Assembly: GCF_013618625.1 (NCBI RefSeq)
Contig: NZ_JABRWO010000009.1
Span: 62,001-126,000 of the forward strand
Reading direction: 5' to 3'
Source of the DNA: Bremerella alba
Lineage (GTDB): Bacteria > Planctomycetota > Planctomycetia > Pirellulales > Pirellulaceae
DNA length: 64,000 nucleotides
Position 1 is the first letter of the stretch. Every line of letters starts with the position of its first letter. This document shows positions 26,426 to 34,155 of the stretch, in pieces. The notes beneath the pieces are model-generated. The model saw only the letters and a list, made by a program, of their open reading frames with translations, searched no databases and was not told the origin of the DNA. The position numbers and the translations under genes were made by a program.

Positions 26426-27214
26426 ATGAAAACCATCATCCATGTATGCCTGGCCATTGCTTGCCTTCTCACCATCCACGCTGGAACCAGCTTTGGACAA
26501 GCCGCCCAGGGGAATCTCAGCACTACACTGCAACAATCCCAACAGGCCGGAAAGTTTACGTTCATCGTTTTCTACAGAGATAACTCTCCGCAGACACAGA
26601 AGATGTTACAGGCTGTACAGCAAACTGTGGCAAATCGAGGTCAGCAAATGACGATGGGCGTAGCGAGTGTTTCGTCCCCTGACGGCCAAGCAATGGCAGA
26701 ACAGTTCAACGTCACCCGAGCCCCTATGCCGATTACCGTTGCCGTCGCTCCAAACGGGGCCGTTACAGGATTATTCCCCAGGCAAGTTGCCAAAGCCAAT
26801 CTCGATGCGGCCGTCGTATCTCCCGTGATGATGGAATGCATGAAACAGTTGCAGGATCAAAAGCTTGTGTTTGTTTGTCTAACTCAGTCTGAGCAAGCTG
26901 CGGTTCCAGCGGGAGTACGGGCCCTAGAACTCGACCCTCAATTCAAGGATCGCATGGCACTAGTCGCGTTGAATGTTCAAAACACGGCTGAAGCGAGACT
27001 GATGCAGCAAATCAAGGTCGATGCAAATCAGGTTCAAGGACCTTACGCAGCCCTAATTGCGCCGCCTGGCGTATTGGTAGGCCACTTCAACGGAACATCG
27101 TCGGCCGAGCAGATTGCTGCTGCAATCCACAAGGCTGGCCAGTGCTGTGAAGACCCAAACTGCAAGCATGCTGCTTCAGCACAAGCTTCACAGTCGACCC
27201 CCACACGCCGCTAA
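26426..27214 (+). CDS. Exported thioredoxin-fold-like protein with Cys tail
   Basis: About 262 residues from the ATG at 26426, which has AAGGA at the right distance. A signal peptide (IIHVCLAIACLLTIHAGTSFGQ) is followed by a domain resembling the thioredoxin fold (KFTFIVFYRDNSPQTQKML ... FNVTRAPMPITVAVAPNGAVTGLF) that lacks a CxxC active site (RDNS at that position), then a second similar half. The C-terminus carries CCEDPNCKHA, a likely metal-binding tail. It is 22 bases upstream of the ABC permease gene, and the permease contains a similar GCCED motif, so the two may interact. The enzymatic role is unknown; it could be a periplasmic partner of the exporter. Confidence 0.75.
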   Translation: MKTIIHVCLAIACLLTIHAGTSFGQAAQGNLSTTLQQSQQAGKFTFIVFYRDNSPQTQKMLQAVQQTVANRGQQMTMGVASVSSPDGQAMAEQFNVTRAPMPITVAVAPNGAVTGLFPRQVAKANLDAAVVSPVMMECMKQLQDQKLVFVCLTQSEQAAVPAGVRALELDPQFKDRMALVALNVQNTAEARLMQQIKVDANQVQGPYAALIAPPGVLVGHFNGTSSAEQIAAAIHKAGQCCEDPNCKHAASAQASQSTPTRR

Positions 27215-27236
27215 TCTCACAAGATAAGGAAAGACG

Positions 27237-28463
27237 ATGAACCTTCGTTCTTTAATTTGGCAGGAGTTGAAATCGCGTCCGGCAGCGGTCGCTTTCAGTA
27301 GCCTGACCATACTATTAGGAGTCGCTGCCTTGGTGGCGATCCGACACGTCACGGTCTATTCTGAAGAGGCCGTGGCGAATCAACTGACAAACCTGGGAGC
27401 CAATATCCTCGTGCTTCCCAAGGAGGCAACTCTTCAGGATTACTATGCTGCCGATCAAAACGGCGGCGCAATACCCGAAGAGTACGTGGCGGAAATCTTT
27501 CTCGCAGGCTTGTCCGGTGTAGAACAGGTATCCCCGAGACTGAACGTCTCGACCGAGCTTCGTGGGCATTCGGTCGCCATTACCGGAATTCTTCCTCAGT
27601 CCGAGGTCGAAACGCTTGCCTCTTGGCAAGCAACGACCTCGTTTATGAACCCGACTGCGACCGGCTGTTGCCTCAAGGCTAACGTTGCGACAACGGACGA
27701 TTTGAAGTCTCCCGAGGCTTTGGTCAAATATCGAGCGATCCAAAACCTCGACAAACATGCGATCGTGCTTGGGGCGGACATCGCCGAGAAGCTGAACTGC
27801 AAGGTAGACGATCGACTGAAGCTAATCGACGAAACCTTTACTGTGATCGGTGTTCTACCTGTCACAGGCACAGTGGATGATGGCCGAATCTTCGCCCACC
27901 TTCACTCAATCCAGCGAATCTGGAAGAAGGATTCGACATGCAATGCGATCGAAATTGTTGGCTGCTGTGAGGACGCAGCCGGTAGCCTAGTACCGCAACT
28001 TCGTGAGCTTCTGCCGGAGGCCAAGGTTGTGACGATTTCTCAGGTTGTTGAAACCCAAGTAGGTGTCAACCAATTGATGGCCAAAACGTCATGGATTGTA
28101 CTGGCGGTATTAATTGTCGTCGGAGGAGTCGGTTTGGCAGGAGCCATTGCCGCGAACGTGCGGGAACGCCGTCGCGAGATTGGCACACTCATGGCACTGG
28201 GAGCCACGCCGAGCTACATCCAAAAGCTATTTCTCGGAAAGGCACTTCTTTTGGGCCTGGGAGCGGGAACGATTGGTTGTCTGATTGGTGTCATCGCTGC
28301 CGTGATCGCCGGTCCCGTCTGGGCGGGCGTATCGATTTCGCCTTTGCTGGGTACGTCGTTGCTTTCCGTTTTGGTGGCCACTCTGGTCGCATTAATGGCC
28401 GCCTGGTTGCCTGCGCAGAAAGCGGCCCATCTCGATCCATGCCTTTGTTTCCGGGAGGTTTAA
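27237..28463 (+). CDS. FtsX/MacB-type ABC exporter permease with paired cysteines
   Basis: A 408-residue permease of the MacB/LolC/FtsX class: an N-terminal TM helix, a long periplasmic domain (about residues 45-270) and three C-terminal helices with the coupling region REIGTLMALGATPSYI. Such permeases do not move substrate through the membrane but act mechanically on periplasmic partners. Unusual are cysteine pairs in the periplasmic domain, TGCCLKAN and VGCCEDAAG, and a C-terminal PCLCF, which are not part of the standard family. It starts after AAGGAAAG and ends before its ATPase at 28467 (SD GGAGG inside the permease end). Context suggests export or extraction of metal or a metal-loaded partner. 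Confidence 0.9.
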   Translation: MNLRSLIWQELKSRPAAVAFSSLTILLGVAALVAIRHVTVYSEEAVANQLTNLGANILVLPKEATLQDYYAADQNGGAIPEEYVAEIFLAGLSGVEQVSPRLNVSTELRGHSVAITGILPQSEVETLASWQATTSFMNPTATGCCLKANVATTDDLKSPEALVKYRAIQNLDKHAIVLGADIAEKLNCKVDDRLKLIDETFTVIGVLPVTGTVDDGRIFAHLHSIQRIWKKDSTCNAIEIVGCCEDAAGSLVPQLRELLPEAKVVTISQVVETQVGVNQLMAKTSWIVLAVLIVVGGVGLAGAIAANVRERRREIGTLMALGATPSYIQKLFLGKALLLGLGAGTIGCLIGVIAAVIAGPVWAGVSISPLLGTSLLSVLVATLVALMAAWLPAQKAAHLDPCLCFREV

Positions 28464-28466
28464 CCC

Positions 28467-29174
28467 ATGATTCAACTTGAAACGATCAGCAAGGAGTATA
28501 CGCGAAGCGGCCAGACATTGACGGCGTTTCGTTGCGATACTGTGAAAATTGAAAATGGCGACTACGTGGCCATTGTCGGACCTAGCGGGAGTGGAAAGAC
28601 CACGCTGCTTTCGATGCTCGGAGGTATGCTCTCACCGACGACTGGCCGTGTGCTTATCGACGATGTCTCGCTGTACGAGCAATCGGCTGCGGGCCGCTCG
28701 GCAATGCGTGGTCAGAAAATGGGCTTTGTGTTCCAAAGCTTCAATCTGATTCCGTACCTATCCGCACTTCAGAATGTTCAGATGCCTCTTAGTTTTTCTG
28801 GGATGGCTGCCGACCTCCAACAGCAACGAGCCACGGAATTGCTGACCCACCTAGGATTGGAGGAACGACTTCACCACAAGCCTTCGGAGCTGAGCGTTGG
28901 CCAGCAACAACGTGTGGCATTGGCGAGGACTTTGGTGAACGATCCCCAAATTATCTTGGCGGATGAGCCGACTGGAAACCTTGATCCGATTAGCCGTGAG
29001 GTCGTCCTTAAGACATTTGATGAGTGTCATCAACAAGGGCGAACGTTGGTGGTGGTAACCCACGACCCCAGCGTTGCCCAACGGGCAACGCGTCGTTTGA
29101 CGTTAGTCGATGGTACCTTGGCAGAAAATAGTGACGCGTGGTCAACGCCCTCGCGTCAAGTTTCTGCCGCATGA
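28467..29174 (+). CDS. ABC transporter ATP-binding protein (LolD/MacB type)
   Basis: A 235-residue ATPase with Walker A GPSGSGKTT, Q-loop FVFQSFNLIP, signature LSVGQQQR, Walker B IILADEPTGNLDP and the switch VVTHDP. This is the composition of the LolD/MacB/FtsE group that pairs with FtsX-like permeases. It starts three bases after the permease stop with a strong GGAGG, so the two are made in equal amounts. It powers the exporter formed with 27237-28463. No additional domain is present. The next plus-strand gene is more than 1.2 kb away, so it is the last gene of its operon. Confidence 0.95.
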   Translation: MIQLETISKEYTRSGQTLTAFRCDTVKIENGDYVAIVGPSGSGKTTLLSMLGGMLSPTTGRVLIDDVSLYEQSAAGRSAMRGQKMGFVFQSFNLIPYLSALQNVQMPLSFSGMAADLQQQRATELLTHLGLEERLHHKPSELSVGQQQRVALARTLVNDPQIILADEPTGNLDPISREVVLKTFDECHQQGRTLVVVTHDPSVAQRATRRLTLVDGTLAENSDAWSTPSRQVSAA

Positions 29175-29230
29175 CGCTACGCCATCCTCAGTACCGTGGA
29201 GGAGTAGGGTCCTAGATGACCTTACTTCGT

Positions 29231-29683
29231 TCACGGTTGGAGAAAACGGTTGACGTGGGCAGTCAGTGCTCGCAGATCTCCACCATAGCAGAACAAACGA
29301 TCCACCTGACAAAACTCCTGATAGTTACGCGCCGTGTTTGCGGCGTGGGCAGAGTAAAGCCAAAGGCCGCCGTGGAAACCATGCATCCTAAGCTTAAGAG
29401 AAACGAGAAACCCAGATTCATCTGGCATTTCGGCATTGATGATAATCAGGCCAGGATTGCGCTGACGCCAAGCAGGAACGACTGCCTCCGTCGAACTTGC
29501 GCGAAGGATGGAAATCTCACGGTTTGTAAGCTCGCCGCGAATCGTTGCGAATACTTCATCGCGAAACTCGACAACGAGAATCGCGAGAGGAATTGGTACC
29601 GATGTATTAGATTGTCGAACATTTCGTTTCGTCGCGCCCAAGTTACGGTGGTGCAGAAACGAAAAGTGAGTATAGGGAAACAT
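29231..29683 (-). CDS. Receiver-like (CheY-fold) protein lacking the phospho-acceptor
   Basis: About 150 residues from an ATG at 29681-29683; an ATG at 29722 would add 13 residues. The region LAILVVEFRDEVFATIRGEL ... RNPGLIIINAEMPDESGFLVSLKLR resembles a response-regulator receiver domain, but the usual phospho-acceptor Asp is Asn (IIINAEMPDESG) and the conserved C-terminal Lys-Pro is absent (FCYGGDLRAL). It would therefore not be controlled by standard phosphorylation and may be a pseudo-receiver. No output domain follows. The Cys-rich gene 29778-30155 lies just upstream on the same strand. Role unknown. Confidence 0.6.
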   Translation of the reverse strand: MFPYTHFSFLHHRNLGATKRNVRQSNTSVPIPLAILVVEFRDEVFATIRGELTNREISILRASSTEAVVPAWRQRNPGLIIINAEMPDESGFLVSLKLRMHGFHGGLWLYSAHAANTARNYQEFCQVDRLFCYGGDLRALTAHVNRFLQP

Positions 29684-29777
29684 GAAATCTCTCGCGTAAA
29701 TCCAATGATGATCGCATGGCAATCCATTTGGACAACCAAGCAGTTAACGAAAACAAGGGAACACAAATTCCACTCGT

Positions 29778-30155
29778 TTAGGTCAAAAATCGCGAGAGAG
29801 AGATGCAACGATCGAGTGCATCGAGGGCCGTGAAATGGCAGGTATCAAAATCAATCCCACGGGGGCAGGCCAAGCGTCCGTTCACTGAATGCCAAACATG
29901 GTGACCTTGGAAGATATTTGGGGAAATCTCGTGCTGTATACGAACAACCGGCGACGACATTCGTGATTGACACTCACAGTTGCATCGCTGACTACAAGGA
30001 GCTTTATCACAGCAGTTTCGCTCACACGCGAGACACGGATTCCCTACGGATAGGCCGGATGGCATGCAGTAGCAAGTCGGTAGATATGTCGCAAGCAGCA
30101 AAACCCCGGTTAGCCCAATTGCGGCTATCTCACGTATTTGCTTGCTCGAAAGCAT
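29778..30155 (-). CDS. Exported Cys-rich small protein, unknown family
   Basis: A 125-residue protein with an N-terminal hydrophobic segment (IAAIGLTGVLLLATYLPTCYC) and 13 cysteines by my count, clustered as CLACERNCCDKAPC and CNCEC. It has no enzymatic motif. It is divergent from the TolC-like gene at 30393, which leads the last RND operon, and upstream of the pseudo-receiver gene on the minus strand. Its Cys pattern differs from the other small Cys-rich proteins, so membership of one family is uncertain even though size, export signal and position agree. Confidence 0.62.
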   Translation of the reverse strand: MLSSKQIREIAAIGLTGVLLLATYLPTCYCMPSGLSVGNPCLACERNCCDKAPCSQRCNCECQSRMSSPVVRIQHEISPNIFQGHHVWHSVNGRLACPRGIDFDTCHFTALDALDRCISLSRFLT

Positions 30156-30392
30156 CTAATTTGCCCTGCCACGTCGGTGAGAGTTTTCAAGAGATCTCAA
30201 TTCATAGCAGAAAAGACAGAATGAGGATACCGGATTTTTGGATTCAATTTTCGACAGATCATTGGTTACTGGTGAAACCACCGTAACTTCGTTGCCGATC
30301 CAATTAATGTAGTTTGCACAATTCGCTTAAGTTGGCAAATGACCCGCACAATGCCCAAATCTTAAATGACCTAAATCAGCAAGGATGTTGGT

Positions 30393-31922
30393 ATGAAAAT
30401 TACGCAGGAAAGTCTTCGATGTCTGATCATGGCATCACTGGGAATGGCCAGCATCGCGGGCTGCCAAACTGGTGCGTCTCAGAACGCGATTCAACGAGAG
30501 AGTGGACCAATTGCGACCGATGTCGCCTTGCAAAGTGAATTAACATCGCCGCCAACACCCGATTTCAATGATTCAGCAAAGAGCTACCGCGAGGCATCAC
30601 GTGATCGGAACGGAGTTGAATTGGTCGATTTTCAATCCTCCAATCTTCTTGAGTCGGCCACGGTGTCAAATGCCAATGCGCCAATTCCTATACCTGAAGT
30701 GCCGCAGGAGGCAATGACACTCAAAGAAATACAGGACTTGGCACTCACCAACAATCCGACAATTCGAGCTTTGTCAGCGTCAGCTCAGGCGGAACAGGAC
30801 TATCAATATCAGGTTGGTAGATCGGCTAATCCTGAAGTCGGTTATGCTGCCAACCAACTTGCCGATCAAGGTACGGATCAGCACTTGGTATATGTCCAAC
30901 GAGAATTCGTTACTGGCGATAAGCTTGCACTGAATCAGAACGTCTTGGGGCACTCCGTCGAAGCACAGCGCTGGGATGTGGAGTCTCAGCGCTATCGCGT
31001 GCTTACCGATGTACGAATGAAGTTTATTCAGGCATTGGTCGCGCAGCGACAGATGGATATGATCGATGAATTTCATGCGGTTGTTTTTAGAGGAGTAGGT
31101 TTAGCAAGACGTCGGTTTAATGCCAAAGAGGCTGCTCGGGCAGATGTGCTGCAAGCAGAGATTCAATTGAACGAAGTTGAGATATTGCGACAGAAATCAG
31201 AATATCGCTGGAAAGCGGCCTGGAAAGAAATGGCTGCCGTAGCAGGCATTGAGAATCTACCTCCGTCGAAGCTGGATGGTGACCTTAGCGTGGTAAAGGA
31301 TTCGCCAAATTGGGAGGATGTTTACGCCACGCTCGCAATGGAGAGCCCCGAGATCCAGTCTGCCAATAGCCGCATTCGTCAAGCCCGATCTCACATGTCG
31401 CGTCAGGAAATCCAGGCGATACCGAACATTACTGCGAACCTTCAGGCAGGTGTGGATAATTCCACAGGATCGGGGTTAATTCAACTGCAAGTTGGTGCTC
31501 CCATTCCCGTTTTCAACGACAATCGGGGAAATGTCTCGGCAGCATATAACGAGTACAGTCGCGCTACCCACGAATTGAAACGAGTTGAGATGTCGCTAAA
31601 AGCGAGACTCGCGCAAGTTTCACAAGAGTATGATTCAGCGAACTTTGCTGTCCAAAGATTCGAGCAGCAGATACTGCCGAAAGCACAAGAGACCCTTGAT
31701 CTCGCCGAAAAGGCCTACGAGGCAGGTGAGTTTTCCTTCCTTCAAACGCTAATTGCGAGGAGAACCTATTTTGACACCAACCTAAATTATTTGGATTCCT
31801 TGGGAGGCCTTGCCCAGTCCCAGGCAAAAGTCGACGGATTGCTGCTAACGGGTGCCTTGGGGCAGTCAAGCACTTCGTCGCTAGGAGATGGCCTACGAGG
31901 GCAGACTTTCAGTCAACAGTAA
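30393..31922 (+). CDS. TolC-family outer-membrane efflux lipoprotein
   Basis: A 509-residue outer-membrane factor. Signal peptide with lipobox (GMASIAGC), an N-terminal linker of about 75 residues, then two OEP repeats (MTLKEIQDLALTNNPTIRAL ... and ESPEIQSANSRIRQARSHMS ...). AAGGA precedes the ATG. It is the first gene of the plus-strand operon with the Cys-rich protein (32070), adaptor (32674), RND pump (34156), His-rich lipoprotein (37453) and CDF carrier (38027), and so is the natural exit duct of that pump. The C-terminal tail after the last helix is short and Ser/Gln-rich. Confidence 0.93.
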   Translation: MKITQESLRCLIMASLGMASIAGCQTGASQNAIQRESGPIATDVALQSELTSPPTPDFNDSAKSYREASRDRNGVELVDFQSSNLLESATVSNANAPIPIPEVPQEAMTLKEIQDLALTNNPTIRALSASAQAEQDYQYQVGRSANPEVGYAANQLADQGTDQHLVYVQREFVTGDKLALNQNVLGHSVEAQRWDVESQRYRVLTDVRMKFIQALVAQRQMDMIDEFHAVVFRGVGLARRRFNAKEAARADVLQAEIQLNEVEILRQKSEYRWKAAWKEMAAVAGIENLPPSKLDGDLSVVKDSPNWEDVYATLAMESPEIQSANSRIRQARSHMSRQEIQAIPNITANLQAGVDNSTGSGLIQLQVGAPIPVFNDNRGNVSAAYNEYSRATHELKRVEMSLKARLAQVSQEYDSANFAVQRFEQQILPKAQETLDLAEKAYEAGEFSFLQTLIARRTYFDTNLNYLDSLGGLAQSQAKVDGLLLTGALGQSSTSSLGDGLRGQTFSQQ

Positions 31923-32069
31923 TTTACCCTTGGCTATAGGTTGTCCGAAAAGAACACAAGGTTTGCTCAGTCAGGAACAGGAAAATCACTCCATTGAGGG
32001 GGGGCGATCTTGCCTGAGTGGACTTTATGGCGATAATAATGCTTGAAGTGCAAAAACCTAGAGGTCTCA

Positions 32070-32525
32070 ATGCCCCAATTAACAGCCATAGTGACACTCG
32101 TAGCCATGCTCTGGCATGCGGTGGCAGGTTGTTGCGCACATCATCCACATGCTCCGGTTATCGGGCTAGACGGCAAGGTAGAAACAAGTGCCCACGCATC
32201 GGATCATGGCTCTGAAACTCACGCCTGTCCCCACAGCCATGCTAGCAGTTCATCCGGGCACGATGCAGAAGAAGGTGATCATCACTCAGATCCTAGCGTT
32301 CCCAGCTCATGTAGCGATATCGATTGCGTTTTCTCGGCCTCCAATTCGGACGGGCATCTTGCGCTAAGTAAATCAATCGGATCACAGCTTTATTTTGATT
32401 CTCGCTGTCTTCTCTCGCTGGATATGAACCTGAGCGTGAACGATGATTTCGCTCTTCCGAATTCGAGTTTGCATTGGCACGTTAGGCCCCCTGTTTATAT
32501 CCAATTTCAGAGCTTTCTTATCTAA
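32070..32525 (+). CDS. Exported His/Cys-rich small protein, unknown family
   Basis: A 151-residue protein from the ATG at 32070, which follows AGAGGT; a TTG at 32043 is less likely. The signal segment ends in LWHAVAGCCAHHPH, matching the HCVIGCC of the protein at 25765. A central His/Asp/Ser-rich stretch (HACPHSHASSSSGHD ... GDHHSD) and a Cys motif CSDIDCVFSASNS follow. With six cysteines but many histidines it may prefer intermediate metals such as Zn, in keeping with the His-rich adaptor just downstream (32674). It stands between the TolC gene and the adaptor gene in one operon. No known family is recognised. Confidence 0.72.
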   Translation: MPQLTAIVTLVAMLWHAVAGCCAHHPHAPVIGLDGKVETSAHASDHGSETHACPHSHASSSSGHDAEEGDHHSDPSVPSSCSDIDCVFSASNSDGHLALSKSIGSQLYFDSRCLLSLDMNLSVNDDFALPNSSLHWHVRPPVYIQFQSFLI

Positions 32526-32673
32526 ATCGCTCGTTTCTTGCGTCCTCTGACGCTTCAGATTTCGTTGTGCGAGTGGGGTGTTTTTCCGTAGAGGCATTTC
32601 GCCGCAGATTCTTAGTTGTATTGATCTATCATGGCCAAGTAATCCCCTGCTCGATTCAGGGGGAGTTAAGCAT

Positions 32674-34071
32674 ATGAAATCTACCGTGCAAGGCATCAAG
32701 CCCTGGATTGGGAGCATGGCGATTCTGGTCGTCGTGCTGATAATCGCAGCCGCAACTTCTTCGATGTGGTTACCTCATGTCAAGCAGCTATGGGCAAGCC
32801 AGACAGCCCCGCAGAATAAGGAAGAATCGCTCGACACGCACGACGATCATGCTGGTCATGATCATGGCCATGCCGGGCACTCTGACGCGACGTCTGTCGA
32901 ACTTAGTGAGCGAGGTCTAAAGAACATCGATTTCCGCCCACTCACGATTGAACTAGGCACCTACTCGCGCCGTGTTACGGTACCGGCGATGGTGGTCGAA
33001 CGTCCTGGTCGAACGCTTCTCAATATTTCTGCTCCACTGACTGGCGTCATCAGTAAAATCTATCCCGTCGAAGGAGCTTCCATTGAGCCTGGCAGTCCTC
33101 TTTTTGAGATACGCTTGACCCACGAGGAACTTGTCACGGCGCAAAGCGATATGATTCGAACTGCGGAAGCCTTGATCGTTGTGAATCGTGAACTTGCTCG
33201 ATTGAGTGGATTAGCGGAAGGCGTGGTTGCTGGAAAACGCATCCTAGAGCAAGAATATGAGAAGCAAAAGCTGGAAGCTTCTCTTCGTGCTGAGCGACAA
33301 TCTCTGTTGCTACATGGGCTGAGTGAAAAGCAAGTAAGTCATATCCTGGAGACCAAGACACTGCTGGAAAGTTTAGTGATTCGCGCACCGGATCATCTTC
33401 AGAAAGGAGAGAGCTGTAGTGAATCCCATAGCTACCATGTGCAAAAACTACCGACCCGAGTTGGTCAACAAGTACAAGCAGGCGAGCTACTTGGGGTCAT
33501 TGCCGATCATTGCGAGCTTTACGTCGAGGGGCGAGCATTTGAAGACGATGCTCTTCGGCTCCGTGAGGCGGCAAATCGCCAATGGGACATTGGGGCTTCA
33601 GTTCTAGTCGCTGGCAAGGAAGCTGATCGAGTCAAAGGTCTGAAGGTATTGTATCTGGCCGACCATATAGATCCGCAATCTCGAGCGTTTCGATTCTTCC
33701 TGGCATTACCCAATGAGATCGTTTCGGAGCGAACCGTAAGCGGTCAGCACTTCGTCGAATGGCGATTCAAGCCAGGGCAACGCATGGAATTGCATGTTCC
33801 CGTCGAAAAGTGGGAAGAAGAAATTGTGGTTCCTGTAGAGGCCGTTGTCGAGGAAGGAGCGGAAAGGTACGTTTATCAGCAAAACGGCGATCACTTCGAT
33901 CAGGTGCCAGTCCACGTGAAATTTCGCGATCAGACATCTGTTGTGATCGCGAATGATGGAGCACTTTTCCCAGGCGATGTCATTGCTGCTCGGGGTGCCT
34001 ACGAAATGCACTTAACTCTGAAGAACCAGTCTGGCGGCGGTGTCGATCCCCATGCTGGGCATAACCACTAA
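32674..34071 (+). CDS. CzcB-type adaptor with His-rich N-terminal segment
   Basis: About 465 residues from the ATG at 32674, which has GGGGAG eight bases upstream. A membrane anchor (SMAILVVVLIIAAATSSMWL) is followed by a His/Asp-rich loop (THDDHAGHDHGHAGHSD), the barrel-sandwich hybrid, a helical hairpin (LVTAQSDMIRTAEALIVVNREL ...), the beta-barrel and membrane-proximal domains and a C-terminal DPHAGHNH. The His segments suggest Zn/Co/Ni rather than Cu(I). It is placed 84 bases before the pump gene at 34156. An insertion with the Cys pair-like HCEL and SCSESHSYH occurs in the middle of the lipoyl domain. Confidence 0.92.
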   Translation: MKSTVQGIKPWIGSMAILVVVLIIAAATSSMWLPHVKQLWASQTAPQNKEESLDTHDDHAGHDHGHAGHSDATSVELSERGLKNIDFRPLTIELGTYSRRVTVPAMVVERPGRTLLNISAPLTGVISKIYPVEGASIEPGSPLFEIRLTHEELVTAQSDMIRTAEALIVVNRELARLSGLAEGVVAGKRILEQEYEKQKLEASLRAERQSLLLHGLSEKQVSHILETKTLLESLVIRAPDHLQKGESCSESHSYHVQKLPTRVGQQVQAGELLGVIADHCELYVEGRAFEDDALRLREAANRQWDIGASVLVAGKEADRVKGLKVLYLADHIDPQSRAFRFFLALPNEIVSERTVSGQHFVEWRFKPGQRMELHVPVEKWEEEIVVPVEAVVEEGAERYVYQQNGDHFDQVPVHVKFRDQTSVVIANDGALFPGDVIAARGAYEMHLTLKNQSGGGVDPHAGHNH

Positions 34072-34155
34072 CGTCGTCGTTCAGGCGTAATCACGCATGA
34101 TCGGGTGCGTGTTTGAAATGGTCATCATTGCTCAGTTCGCTTCGGAGTTATCATC

